Positions 33,534 through 42,600 of a stretch of DNA of 64,000 nucleotides are shown in pieces (within the stretch, counting starts at the first letter, position 1; every line of letters begins with the position of its first letter). The notes below the pieces were generated by a model. The model was not told where the DNA came from and did no database searches. It saw nothing but the letters and a program-made list of their open reading frames with translations. Position numbers and translations under genes: made by a program. Source of the stretch: Bacteroidaceae bacterium (GTDB lineage Bacteria > Bacteroidota > Bacteroidia > Bacteroidales > Bacteroidaceae); contig JAFWYQ010000030.1 in the NCBI GenBank assembly GCA_017517605.1, forward strand, positions 26,015-90,014, given 5' to 3'.

Positions 33534-34796
33534 CTATTTCGGTTGGGCAGGATTGGAATTGTTCGGATGGTTGTGGTGACGCTTCTTGTGTTTGCCTCCA
33601 TTACCTTCCTTGGGAGCATTGTTTCCATCGTTCTTGGGGGCTTCAGCCTGTTGATTGGCAGGCTTGGCACCCTGCCCTTGCTTGGAAGGCTGCTGACCTC
33701 CTCCGCCACCACCTTTGCTCTTTTTCTTTTTCTTCTTGGCTTTGTCAAAGCGGTTGATATTCTCCTGTTCAAGCAGGTCTACCGGTCGTTTCTCCTCTAC
33801 CTGTCCCTCTTCTGTAAGGCTCTCTGGCTTCTCCCCCCGACGATTCATATTGATGACTTCAAAAGCACGACGGGCTGTCAGTTCCACCAGATTGGCTGCC
33901 ACATGCTTGTCGCTCGAATAAGTGACCATCCCCTTCAGTATATCGCTCTTGAAGAAGTAGAACTCGCCATCCTTTGTCTCCAGCACAATCTCTTTCGACG
34001 GCAGACGTTTGAGAGCTTCTACGTATGAATCCACCTCATAGTTAAGACAACACTTGAGCTTGGCACACTGGCCGGCCAACTTCTGCGGATTGAGGGAGAT
34101 ATCCTGGAAGCGTGCAGCACTGGTAGCTACAGAGACAAAACTTGTCATCCATGTGGCGCAACACAGTTCGCGACCACAAGGGCCAATGCCGCCAATACGT
34201 CCGGCCTCTTGACGGGCTCCAATCTGACGCATCTCGATACGCACATGGAAAGCCTCGGCCAACACTTTGATGAGCTGGCGGAAATCGACACGTTCGTCAG
34301 CAATGTAGTAGAAGATTGCCTTATTACCATCACCCTGATACTCCACATCGCCAATCTTCATATTCATATTCAATTCGTTGGCGATCTGACGCGAGCGTAT
34401 CATGGTTTCATGCTCACGTTGCTTGGCTGCTTCGTATTTCTCCATATCCACGGGTTTGGCCTTGCGATAGATGCGCTTAATCTCAACATCCGGACGCATA
34501 TTCGCCTTCTTCATCTGCAAAGGCACCAGACGTCCCATCAGTGTCACCACGCCAATATCGTGTCCGGGCGAAGCTTCTACGGCAACAATATCACCTTTTT
34601 CCAACGGAATACGGTTACTGTTGCGATAATATCCTTTGCGGGTATTTTTGAATTGCACCTCCACCAGGTCGTTTTCCTCATCATTATCAGGAATATCGGC
34701 CAGGTAGTCGTAGGTATTCAGTTGCTTGTCCTGTCGTCCGCATCCGCGGCCACACAAGCCTCCGCTTCCCCATTTAAGTTTTATTTCATCTGACAT
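33534..34796 (-). CDS. ricT: RicT/PSP1-domain protein
   Basis: A 420-aa protein with the PSP1 (YaaT/RicT) core at about 40-290. Cysteine groups that bind an iron-sulfur cluster in the Bacillus Ric complex are present: GPCGRELCC near residue 205 and CAKLKCCLNYE near 240, plus an N-terminal GLCGRGCGRQ. The last 100 residues are a Lys/Gly/Gln/Asn-rich tail with no fold. In Bacillus the complex modulates RNA maturation; the role in Bacteroidales is not known. It sits between holB and gldH. Confidence 0.88.
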   Translation of the reverse strand: MSDEIKLKWGSGGLCGRGCGRQDKQLNTYDYLADIPDNDEENDLVEVQFKNTRKGYYRNSNRIPLEKGDIVAVEASPGHDIGVVTLMGRLVPLQMKKANMRPDVEIKRIYRKAKPVDMEKYEAAKQREHETMIRSRQIANELNMNMKIGDVEYQGDGNKAIFYYIADERVDFRQLIKVLAEAFHVRIEMRQIGARQEAGRIGGIGPCGRELCCATWMTSFVSVATSAARFQDISLNPQKLAGQCAKLKCCLNYEVDSYVEALKRLPSKEIVLETKDGEFYFFKSDILKGMVTYSSDKHVAANLVELTARRAFEVINMNRRGEKPESLTEEGQVEEKRPVDLLEQENINRFDKAKKKKKKSKGGGGGGQQPSKQGQGAKPANQQAEAPKNDGNNAPKEGNGGKHKKRHHNHPNNSNPAQPK

Positions 34797-34813
34797 AGTT
34801 TATATTAATTTAT

Positions 34814-34972
34814 GTAGTTAAAGGAGTTATCACTTCGTTAGGAGTTGTCAGCTCTACGAGCTTAGGAGTTAAAGCCAAATGATTTGCAATACTATTGGCA
34901 ATACTATTGGCTGGCAGACTATGTCTGCAGTAACTCCTTTAACTTCTTTAACTCCTCTAACTCCTCCTATAT
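34814..34972. repeat. Palindromic spacer, family C, copy 1
   Basis: AGTTAAAGGAGTTA near the left edge pairs with TAACTCCTTTAACT near 34932. Inner words CTCTACGAGC and ACTATTGGC recur in the copies at 55652 and 62800. It fills the holB-ricT spacer. Confidence 0.65.
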
Positions 34973-34973
34973 T

Positions 34974-36089
34974 TTAATTACTTTTCAATAACATAATCAT
35001 CTTCAGCGCAAAATCGAAGAACACCATCTTGGGATTCACGTTCTGCTCCACATGCTGTTGTGCAACGGCCAACTCCTCCATAATGCCTATCACGTTGCGC
35101 TCGTTGATAAACGGAGCAAAACGGGTGGAGAAAGCCTGTTCGTCGGGTGTCATATAGACCAACTCCGGGCGGTGGAAGTTGTAGACAAAGTTCTCCCGCA
35201 ACAACCGTTGGCAATATACCAACAGATTCTTCTGACGCTCACGTCCAAGGGCAGCCACCTGTTCGCTCCACAGCTTCATCTCACGTAACTTACGCTGGTA
35301 CGACAGGCGCATCAAACTGACAAACAGGTCGAAGAAGAGTTTGTTGTCCTCGCTGATATGTATCGTTTCCAATGCCTTCAACATACTGCCATCGGCCAAA
35401 TGGGCAATGTTGGCAGCATCAACCGGCTGCAGGCCATACTTCTCCTGCAAGGCTTGGGCTATGACCACCTCAGGCAGCTTACGCAACTCCATCCGTTGGG
35501 TACGGCTCTGTATCGTTGCCAACAACATGTCGGGTTGTTCGCTCACCAACAGGAATACGGTCTGCTTGGGAGGCTCCTCCAACAGTTTCAGCAGTTTGTT
35601 GGCACTTTGTACATTCATTTTTTCAGGCAACCAGATAATCATCACCTTGTAGCCTCCTGCACTGGACTTCAAAGTCAGTTTACGTGTTATCTCGTCGCTC
35701 TCCTTCACACCGATAAGCGGTTGTTGGTTCTCCACCCCCATCGCCTCCATCCATTGAGGAAATCCGAAGTAAGGTGTCTGTAACAGCACGCTACGCCATT
35801 CACGGATAAAGTCGTCGCTGACATTGGCAGATGCCTTCACCGGAAAGACAAAATGAACATCGGGATGCACCAATTTATTGAACTTCACACACGACGGACA
35901 CCGTCCGCAAGCATCTGCTCCCTGACGGTCGGTACAGCACAAGTAACGGGCATACGCCACCGCCAAAGGAAGTTTTCCACTTCCCTCAGGGCCACACAAC
36001 AACCGTGCATGAGCCACGCGGCCCTCGGCCACCTCCTGCACCAAGCGTTGCTTCGCCTCCTCTTGTCCGATGATGTCTTTGAAGTACAT
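34974..36089 (-). CDS. holB: DNA polymerase III delta' subunit
   Basis: A 371-aa clamp-loader subunit. The AAA+ domain has Walker A-like GPEGSGKLPLA at about 33-43, the zinc module CGRCPSC near residue 62, and the sensor-type SRTQRMELRKLPE. It opens and loads the sliding clamp with DnaX and HolA. It is transcribed toward ricT and gldH. The length is normal. Confidence 0.92.
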   Translation of the reverse strand: MYFKDIIGQEEAKQRLVQEVAEGRVAHARLLCGPEGSGKLPLAVAYARYLCCTDRQGADACGRCPSCVKFNKLVHPDVHFVFPVKASANVSDDFIREWRSVLLQTPYFGFPQWMEAMGVENQQPLIGVKESDEITRKLTLKSSAGGYKVMIIWLPEKMNVQSANKLLKLLEEPPKQTVFLLVSEQPDMLLATIQSRTQRMELRKLPEVVIAQALQEKYGLQPVDAANIAHLADGSMLKALETIHISEDNKLFFDLFVSLMRLSYQRKLREMKLWSEQVAALGRERQKNLLVYCQRLLRENFVYNFHRPELVYMTPDEQAFSTRFAPFINERNVIGIMEELAVAQQHVEQNVNPKMVFFDFALKMIMLLKSN

Positions 36090-36109
36090 GATCTATTATT
36101 TTTTTTTAG

Positions 36110-36200
36110 CTTTCTCTAGAGTCTCTAGACTGTCTAGATTATCTAGATTATCTAGATTGTCTAGAGTTTCTAGAGTTTCTAGATTATCTAGAACTTCCAG
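36110..36200. repeat. TCTAGA-word array between holB and metF
   Basis: About ten tandem variants of TCTAGATTA/TCTAGAGT fill the spacer. Each word is itself a TCTAGA palindrome, so any two can pair. Confidence 0.75.
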
Positions 36201-36219
36201 TTAATCTCGCTCTCCTATT

Positions 36220-37176
36220 TCAATAAATCTCCCTTGCTACCTGGCGGATGCTCTCTACTGCCGACACGGTATAGAAATGCAGGCTGGGCACACCGTGTGC
36301 CATCAACTCCTTGCACTGGGCCACACACCACTCCACACCCAAAGCCTGTGCCTCGGCATCAGTCTTGCACTTGGCTGCTTCGATGGCCAATGGCTGCGGT
36401 AAATCCACCTTGAAGGTTTTGGGAATGACCGTCAACTGCGACATTTTGGCAAACGGTTTGATACCTGGGATGATGGGAATGGTAATGCCTGCCTCACGGG
36501 CCATCTCCACAAAACGGAAATAGCGTTGGTTGTCATAGAAAAGTTGGGTAACGGCATATTCGGCCCCCATCTCCACTTTGCGCTTGAGCCATGCCAAATC
36601 ATTCTCCAAGTTGGGAGCTTCCTCATGCTTCTCTGGATAACATGCCACACCGTAGGAGAAAGGATGCCCCGGTGCCTTGATAGGCGAACCATCCATGAAG
36701 AAGCCTTTGTTGTAGCGGTTTACCTGTTCTATCAATTCGGTAGTATGCAGGTATCCACCCGGCACGGCCGTGAACGATGATTCGTGTTTGGCCTTATCAC
36801 CCCGCAGTAGCAACAGGTCGGTAATACCCAAAAATTGCAAATCGAGCAAAGCATACTCCAAATCGGTACTACTGGAGCCACTGCACACAAGGTGGGGCAC
36901 CACCGTCAGACCATACTTATGCTGTATGGCCGCGGCCACTGCCACCGTACCAGGTCTGCGACATACCAACTCGCGACGGAAAAGTCCCTCCCCCATATCC
37001 TTATAGGCATACTCGCCTCGATGGGTGGTAATATTCACATATTTGGGATCGAACTCGCGCAACGTGTCAATGGTACGGAACAAAGCCTCGGTGCCTGTCC
37101 CCTTCAGCGGCGGAAGCACTTCGAAAGAGAAGGCCGTACGCCCCCCATTATTCTTTATCAAGTCTATTACTTTCAT
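36220..37176 (-). CDS. metF: Methylenetetrahydrofolate reductase
   Basis: A 318-aa flavoenzyme that reduces 5,10-methylene-THF to 5-methyl-THF for methionine synthesis. Family landmarks are FSFEVLPPLKG at the N terminus (the catalytic Glu), VNITTHRGEYAY, LVCSGSSSTDLEYALLDLQFLGITD and TQLFYDNQRYFRF. It is a normal-length TIM barrel with its own promoter at 37244-37275, followed downstream by holB. Confidence 0.95.
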   Translation of the reverse strand: MKVIDLIKNNGGRTAFSFEVLPPLKGTGTEALFRTIDTLREFDPKYVNITTHRGEYAYKDMGEGLFRRELVCRRPGTVAVAAAIQHKYGLTVVPHLVCSGSSSTDLEYALLDLQFLGITDLLLLRGDKAKHESSFTAVPGGYLHTTELIEQVNRYNKGFFMDGSPIKAPGHPFSYGVACYPEKHEEAPNLENDLAWLKRKVEMGAEYAVTQLFYDNQRYFRFVEMAREAGITIPIIPGIKPFAKMSQLTVIPKTFKVDLPQPLAIEAAKCKTDAEAQALGVEWCVAQCKELMAHGVPSLHFYTVSAVESIRQVAREIY

Positions 37177-37243
37177 CTTAATTCTTTGTCCTCTCTACAA
37201 GGGACAAGCCATATACATTTATCCCAAGTTAGATAACAATCGA

Positions 37244-37275
37244 CAAAAGTAAGTAAAATAGATTACTTTCCCAAC
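37244..37275 (-). promoter_or_regulatory. Promoter of metF
   Basis: Minus-strand GTTG (37275-37272), a 20-nt spacer, then TACTTTTG (37251-37244). No S-box or similar leader fold was recognised. Confidence 0.65.
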
Positions 37276-37324
37276 GAAAAGAGGGAAAAATAAGGAATAT
37301 TTAAAGAAAAAGAGGCGAATCATC

Positions 37325-37420
37325 GCTACTGCCAAAGCGTTGGCAGACTACTGCCTCAATACAGGCAGTGAACTGCCAATACATTGGCAGAAGACTGCCA
37401 CCATATTGGCTGCAGGCAAA
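37325..37420. repeat. TTGGCAG/CTGCCA word array
   Basis: Words such as TTGGCAGACTACTGCC and TACATTGGCAGAAGACTGCCA occur in both orientations. They fill the 320-bp metF/654-aa-gene spacer together with the terminator at 37434. The related word ACTATTGGC is in the family C copies. Confidence 0.6.
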
Positions 37421-37433
37421 GCTATCAAAAAAG

Positions 37434-37466
37434 AAAAGGGGCGCACCGCCCATGCGGTACGCCCTT
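37434..37466 (-). terminator. Terminator after the 654-aa secreted protein
   Basis: A minus-strand hairpin with stem GGGCG/CGCCC plus ACCGC/GCGGT, followed by TTTTCTTTTTT. The core is the same as the terminator at 39587. Confidence 0.85.
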
Positions 37467-37496
37467 CGGTGATATAACTCTATTATTTACTTATAC

Positions 37497-39461
37497 TTAT
37501 TCCCCGTCAGCAATCAACTTGCGGGTATCTACTGTACCATCAGAATATACAGTACGCACAATGTTCACGCCCTTTCCTGCAACAGGCACGGCCATACCGT
37601 CAGCATTGTAGATTTGGCTGCTTACCACCTTGCGGTCGGCAGGCAGGATACCTTCGATGCTTTCTGCACCGGGACGGTTCACTGTCACAATCTCTTCCTT
37701 ATAACCGGGGCCATAGATAGAGATGATACCTCGGGCAAAGAACTTCTCACTAATCATTGCCTTACCTGCAGAGTCGGCACGTACACTGTCGTTACCATAC
37801 TGTTCGTAGATATCGAGGGGATACCAGCTGTAACCTTCGGGAAGTGCATCCCATGAAGTGCCATCCTCACGCTTGTTGGGTTTGAACTCCACTTTCTGGT
37901 TGATTTCCCAGCTGAGAGTATCAATCTTGGTAATGTTGCAGAAGAGTGTGTCGCGGTCTTTCTTTGAGGGGTTCTTGAAGTTCTCGAACATATATCCCCA
38001 CGCATTCTTCAACGAGTCGCGCTTCTCTACGGTATAAGTACCGGTTGTATCTGCTGCAATCAGTTCGTCGAGGAGGGCATCAGCACCTTCCCAATCGCGG
38101 AAACGAATACCTGTGGTATCAGTTTCATACACGGTGTTAGGCACAAACTCATCGGCTACCACCACCTGATAATCGCCAGCCTTAGGAGTAGCATGGAAAT
38201 CGTCCAACACATTGATGATAAGACGGGTTGTAGCACCTGAAATGTAGCACTTGGGAGCACGTGCACCTGACACCACTACACGGTCGTAATTACCATTGGC
38301 ACCAAAGTCAAGTTCAATACCATTGGCATTGTAGAGATATACGCTACCACCTACAGTCAAGTCACCAGGAGTATAGTAAGCCTCGCCGGGTACGATATTA
38401 CGGCCAGAGCCTTCCTTCATTGCAATACCGCAAGCCAAGATACCGTTACCACCAACGAAACCTCCGGAGTTACGTACAGACACCTCGTTGAGTGTACCGG
38501 TAAAGATAGAATCCTCGCCATTAATCCACAATCCGCAGTTACGGGGATAAACCCACTTGCCGATGTAAGCCATGTCGTCGTACAGTGTAGCATTACCACC
38601 TGCATAGAACTCCATATTACGGGCATCGCTACCACCGGTCACAGAACCGAAAGAATAGGTCCAGTCATAAGGCTGACGGAAGAAGATGTGGCCAGTACCG
38701 TTGTCAATGCTGATGTTCTTACCGGTCATTGCAGGATAAGACATAGGAGTATTTCTGTCATACACTCTCAACAGAATATTGTCGGGCAAGTTCAGGATGA
38801 AAGGAATACCATCCCAGCATACTGCGCTTGAAGCCTTGGTATAGTTGTTACCACACTTATGGCAAGTACCGGGGAATCCTTCGCCCAAATGAAGCACTTC
38901 GTTCTTAGCCTCATCGCGGTAGATGACGTTCACCTGACCAAAGAAACCATGGAAGTTGGCAGCCAACACAGTAGAGTCACCAATCACCAGGTTAAGCACG
39001 CTGGTGCTGTCACCATCCTCGGAAGTGATAGTACCACCGATACGGCACTTGCTGTCGCACACGATAGTAGCCTCGCCCATCACCTTGAATCTGTTGGTCA
39101 TCTCAGTCAACATGCTGCCATTTCCATCGTCAAATTCAGCGGCACCAAACACATTCAAAGAAGGGTCTTCGTCAGGATTAGGATACCATGTGTCGGGAGA
39201 ATCGAACATCACAATCTTGGCTCCGTTGTACAGGCGTACAGTGTCCACATGAAATGGGTGGAAGGCCACAGTGTTCATTCCCTCATTGGCGAACGTAACA
39301 GTAGCACCGGCAATAGTAACGTCTCTTGCTCCTTCAAAATGGGTTCCCCATGATGCAGGATCGGTCAACTCCAGGTCTTCAGAAATCACGACCTGAGCAT
39401 TCACAGTAGCAGCCATCATAAGAGCTGTAGCAGCAAAGTAAAGTTTTCTTTTCATACACAA
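37497..39461 (-). CDS. Secreted beta-strand-repeat protein with sorting-domain-like end (paralog 1)
   Basis: A 654-aa protein with a signal peptide (LYFAATALMMAATVNA). The body is mostly beta-strands. The stretch near 350-440 (DLTVGGSVYLYNANGIELDFG, then DRVVVSGA) resembles autotransporter-associated beta-strand repeats. A cysteine motif CHKC...CW is near residue 200. The end (YNADGMAV, GVNIVRTVYSDGTV) looks like a T9SS-type sorting domain. It is a paralog of the 665-aa protein at 46245, with a nearly identical N-terminal part. It has its own -7 box and terminator. Surface display or substrate binding is inferred from the lyase region upstream. Confidence 0.72.
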   Translation of the reverse strand: MCMKRKLYFAATALMMAATVNAQVVISEDLELTDPASWGTHFEGARDVTIAGATVTFANEGMNTVAFHPFHVDTVRLYNGAKIVMFDSPDTWYPNPDEDPSLNVFGAAEFDDGNGSMLTEMTNRFKVMGEATIVCDSKCRIGGTITSEDGDSTSVLNLVIGDSTVLAANFHGFFGQVNVIYRDEAKNEVLHLGEGFPGTCHKCGNNYTKASSAVCWDGIPFILNLPDNILLRVYDRNTPMSYPAMTGKNISIDNGTGHIFFRQPYDWTYSFGSVTGGSDARNMEFYAGGNATLYDDMAYIGKWVYPRNCGLWINGEDSIFTGTLNEVSVRNSGGFVGGNGILACGIAMKEGSGRNIVPGEAYYTPGDLTVGGSVYLYNANGIELDFGANGNYDRVVVSGARAPKCYISGATTRLIINVLDDFHATPKAGDYQVVVADEFVPNTVYETDTTGIRFRDWEGADALLDELIAADTTGTYTVEKRDSLKNAWGYMFENFKNPSKKDRDTLFCNITKIDTLSWEINQKVEFKPNKREDGTSWDALPEGYSWYPLDIYEQYGNDSVRADSAGKAMISEKFFARGIISIYGPGYKEEIVTVNRPGAESIEGILPADRKVVSSQIYNADGMAVPVAGKGVNIVRTVYSDGTVDTRKLIADGE

Positions 39462-39495
39462 AATGTTATTAGGTTAGTAATTCTGTTAGATGCTG

Positions 39496-39503
39496 CAAAA
39501 GTA
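39496..39503 (-). promoter_or_regulatory. -7 element of the 654-aa gene
   Basis: Minus-strand TACTTTTG, 35 nt before the ATG, after the terminator of the previous gene. Confidence 0.55.
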
Positions 39504-39586
39504 TACAAATATCCATCCTCTAACTATAAATATCGTCGCAAAGGATGCAAAAGATGTCGCAAACAGGCAAAATAGCAGTGAAAAGA

Positions 39587-39629
39587 AAGAAAAGGGGCGC
39601 ACCGCCCATGCGGTACGCCCCCTTTTTTC
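39587..39629 (-). terminator. Terminator after the 2112-aa protein
   Basis: The same GGGGCGCACCGC...GCGGTACGCCCC hairpin as at 37434, here with A and T tracts on both sides. It lies 29 bp after the stop. Confidence 0.88.
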
Positions 39630-39657
39630 AGAGTTTATAATTTACGAGATTCGTGAA

Positions 39658-42600
39658 TTACTTGCCAGCAACGCTAATGCTCTTAACAGTACCATCAGTG
39701 AAGATCATCTGTTGGATGTAAACACCGGCAGCAGGTTTCTCTACTTCAACACCACCTACAGTGAAGTACTTGATTTCCTTCACATCCTTGTCAGCAGCGA
39801 TTGACTCGATACCGGTTGACAAAGCGCTCAGTGAAGAAACTGTAGCACAGATGTCAGCAGAAGCCAAGATTACTGACTGGAACGGAGCAACAACGGCACC
39901 TGTCTCAACCAAATCGAATGCAGTACCCTCGGCGTTCAATACGTAAGCAGGAACGTCCAAAGTAGCCGCAGCGAATGTACGGTTAGTTACCACCTTGTAA
40001 CCAGCCTCAGGCTGAGCGTATGTGAAGTTACCCTTAGCAATGTTACCCTTTTCAGCAGAAACGAAGATAACCTCTTCACCAATCAAGTCGGCATTCAAGA
40101 AGTTAACCACGTAACCCTTAGCAGCAGTAGCAGCCATGTTGCCAGAGAGAACATCCTGGATCGGATTTTCGTTGGCAAGGATTTCGAAGATCACATAGTC
40201 AACACCACGCTCCAACTTGTTACCGGCAGCGTCGGTTACATAGCTGTTGTTGTTGAATACTGTAGGCAGAGATACGTTGATTGTATTAGCCTCAACCACG
40301 CGGTGGAAGTAAACGCGACCAGTGAAGGCAGTAGCACCCAACTGTTCAACATTCATATCCTCGCTGTAGTCGATTTCAATGTCACCAGCCTCAGCAGGAA
40401 CAGTTTCGAGAGCGGCATCAACAACCTCGTACTTCTCAGTGTAAGATTCACGAGCGTCGATGTAACGACGAGCAACCTTAGAATCTTCGTAACCGGCCAA
40501 CTTGGAAACGGCAGTCATCCAACCGTAAACGTCGTCGCTTACAGAGATAGTACCACCGTTGTACAAAGTCTCCTTACCACCAGGCAATGTGTAGTAAATC
40601 GGAGTTTCAGGAGCAGAGATTACGTTTTCGTTGTCTACAGAGATAGTGAATTGCTTCTGTCCTGCTACATTTTCACCAACATAAACAATCACAGGCTGAG
40701 CAATTTGAACGGTGAATCCAGCTTCAACCAACTGCTCACGAGCCTCAGATTCTACATCCTGGTACATTGCGTAGGCGCGAACGTATGAAGTCTGGTTCAA
40801 AGCAACAGGCTCAGTGTAGAGCTTAGTCTCACCATAAACAACAATTGTATCAATCTTGGTTTCATAAACAGGAGCTACACCACCAGTAGTATCGTTCACC
40901 AATACCTGAGATTCAGTGTATTCTTCATTACCGATAGCATAGTAGATGTCAGCACCCTTAGTGCCAGATGTCATTCCTACGTAATGAGTGTTACCATCCA
41001 CCTTCGTGATAGCAAAGTCAGGAATCTGAGTCAATGCAGAACTGATATATACACCCACCTTAGAGATATAGAAATAACGATTCATTGCAATAGTAGCATT
41101 ACCATCAGCTGTAACATTGTAGCAAATGTCATTACCGTTACTATTAACAAGATCCTGTTCAATAACTCCATCCATGAAAATAGCCTGAGATGCATCCTCG
41201 TAAGACACCTTTACAACTTGGTTCTTCTTCAAATTAGCAAAGCCAAAACCACGGTCACCAGACTGGTTATTAAACAATCCTATAACACCTTGACGGTAAC
41301 GGAGTTCCCAATCTTGACCATCATGAAGAACAAAGTTATTGTTCAATACAGAATCGCCAAATGATGCAGTTTTGAAATCTGCAGACATATTGGCACGGAA
41401 CTTTCCATTGAACACAAAGTCTCTGTAAGTTGCGTCCACAATCAAATCAGCAGAATCATTTGCAAGCCATTGTGCAGTTGCTATAGAAGTAAAATCTACT
41501 TCCCATACTGGAGTCAACTGTGCAGGAGCCTTCAACCAAATGTAAGCCTCAGCAGGAGCATAACCTGCAGCACTTGCCTTAGCAACCAACTTACCAAGCG
41601 GCAAAGCGAACAGAGTATCACCGGCCACATATTCTCCGCTCAATGAAGGCAATGCAGCGATGCGACCTGTTTCAGTGTTCAGCGGATAGAACTCATAAGT
41701 AATCTTGGCTGTGGGAGCACAGAGTACTGAAGACTGATCATTGTTAATCATGTAAGCACTCAAATTCTTTTCAGTGTATTCTACCTGAGTCAGAGAGTCA
41801 ACTACCGCCTTGGCAAATGTAGGAGCATTCAATGCCACACTTGTTCCGGCTGCAATCTTTTCCTTCATCATCACAGAAGTGAACTTCACACGGTCAGGAT
41901 TAGTATATACAGAGTAAGCCCATACATCTGTTGTGTCAGAAACGTATATAGGAGCAATGTACATCTTGTAGTCAACTGCTGTGGTGTCAGTGGTGTAGTA
42001 CAAACGAGTACCTTCCAAAGCACATGCCAACTCAACCACACGAGTAGTTCCCTGAACAGAAGTAACAGTTGCAGTAGGAACATCTACAGCACCAGCTATA
42101 ACTTCTTTCTCTACAAGTTTGGAAACAACCTTGCCATTTGTAGAATATGCAGTAATCAAAGAAACTGTATCAACTACAATAGGCTCTTCATAAAGCAACT
42201 CCTCACCACCATTGATAGAATAGTAGATAGAAGCATCCTTAGTCTCACAAGCCATAGAAACTGTTACAAAGTCATAATAGTTTCCTACAGTTTCGATTGT
42301 CGGAGCCTTGATGTCTGCCTGAACAGCAAGCACGTTGATTGAGAAGATTGAGTAGTAACGAGTCATGGTCAGTGCCAAAGTACCGTCACCAGTCATCGTA
42401 TAGACATAAGTAGTCTTACCGTCAACGGTTTCCTTTGAAGTTTCCTCGGCTACAGTAGCATCTGCCAAGCTCATACATTCGCCATCAGTAACAATTGTAA
42501 TGACAGAACCTGCTGTCATGTTCAATACACCTACCTTACGGCCACCACCGTTACCTTGGTACAAACCACCAGTCTTAGTACGGATAAAGAACTTGTTGGC

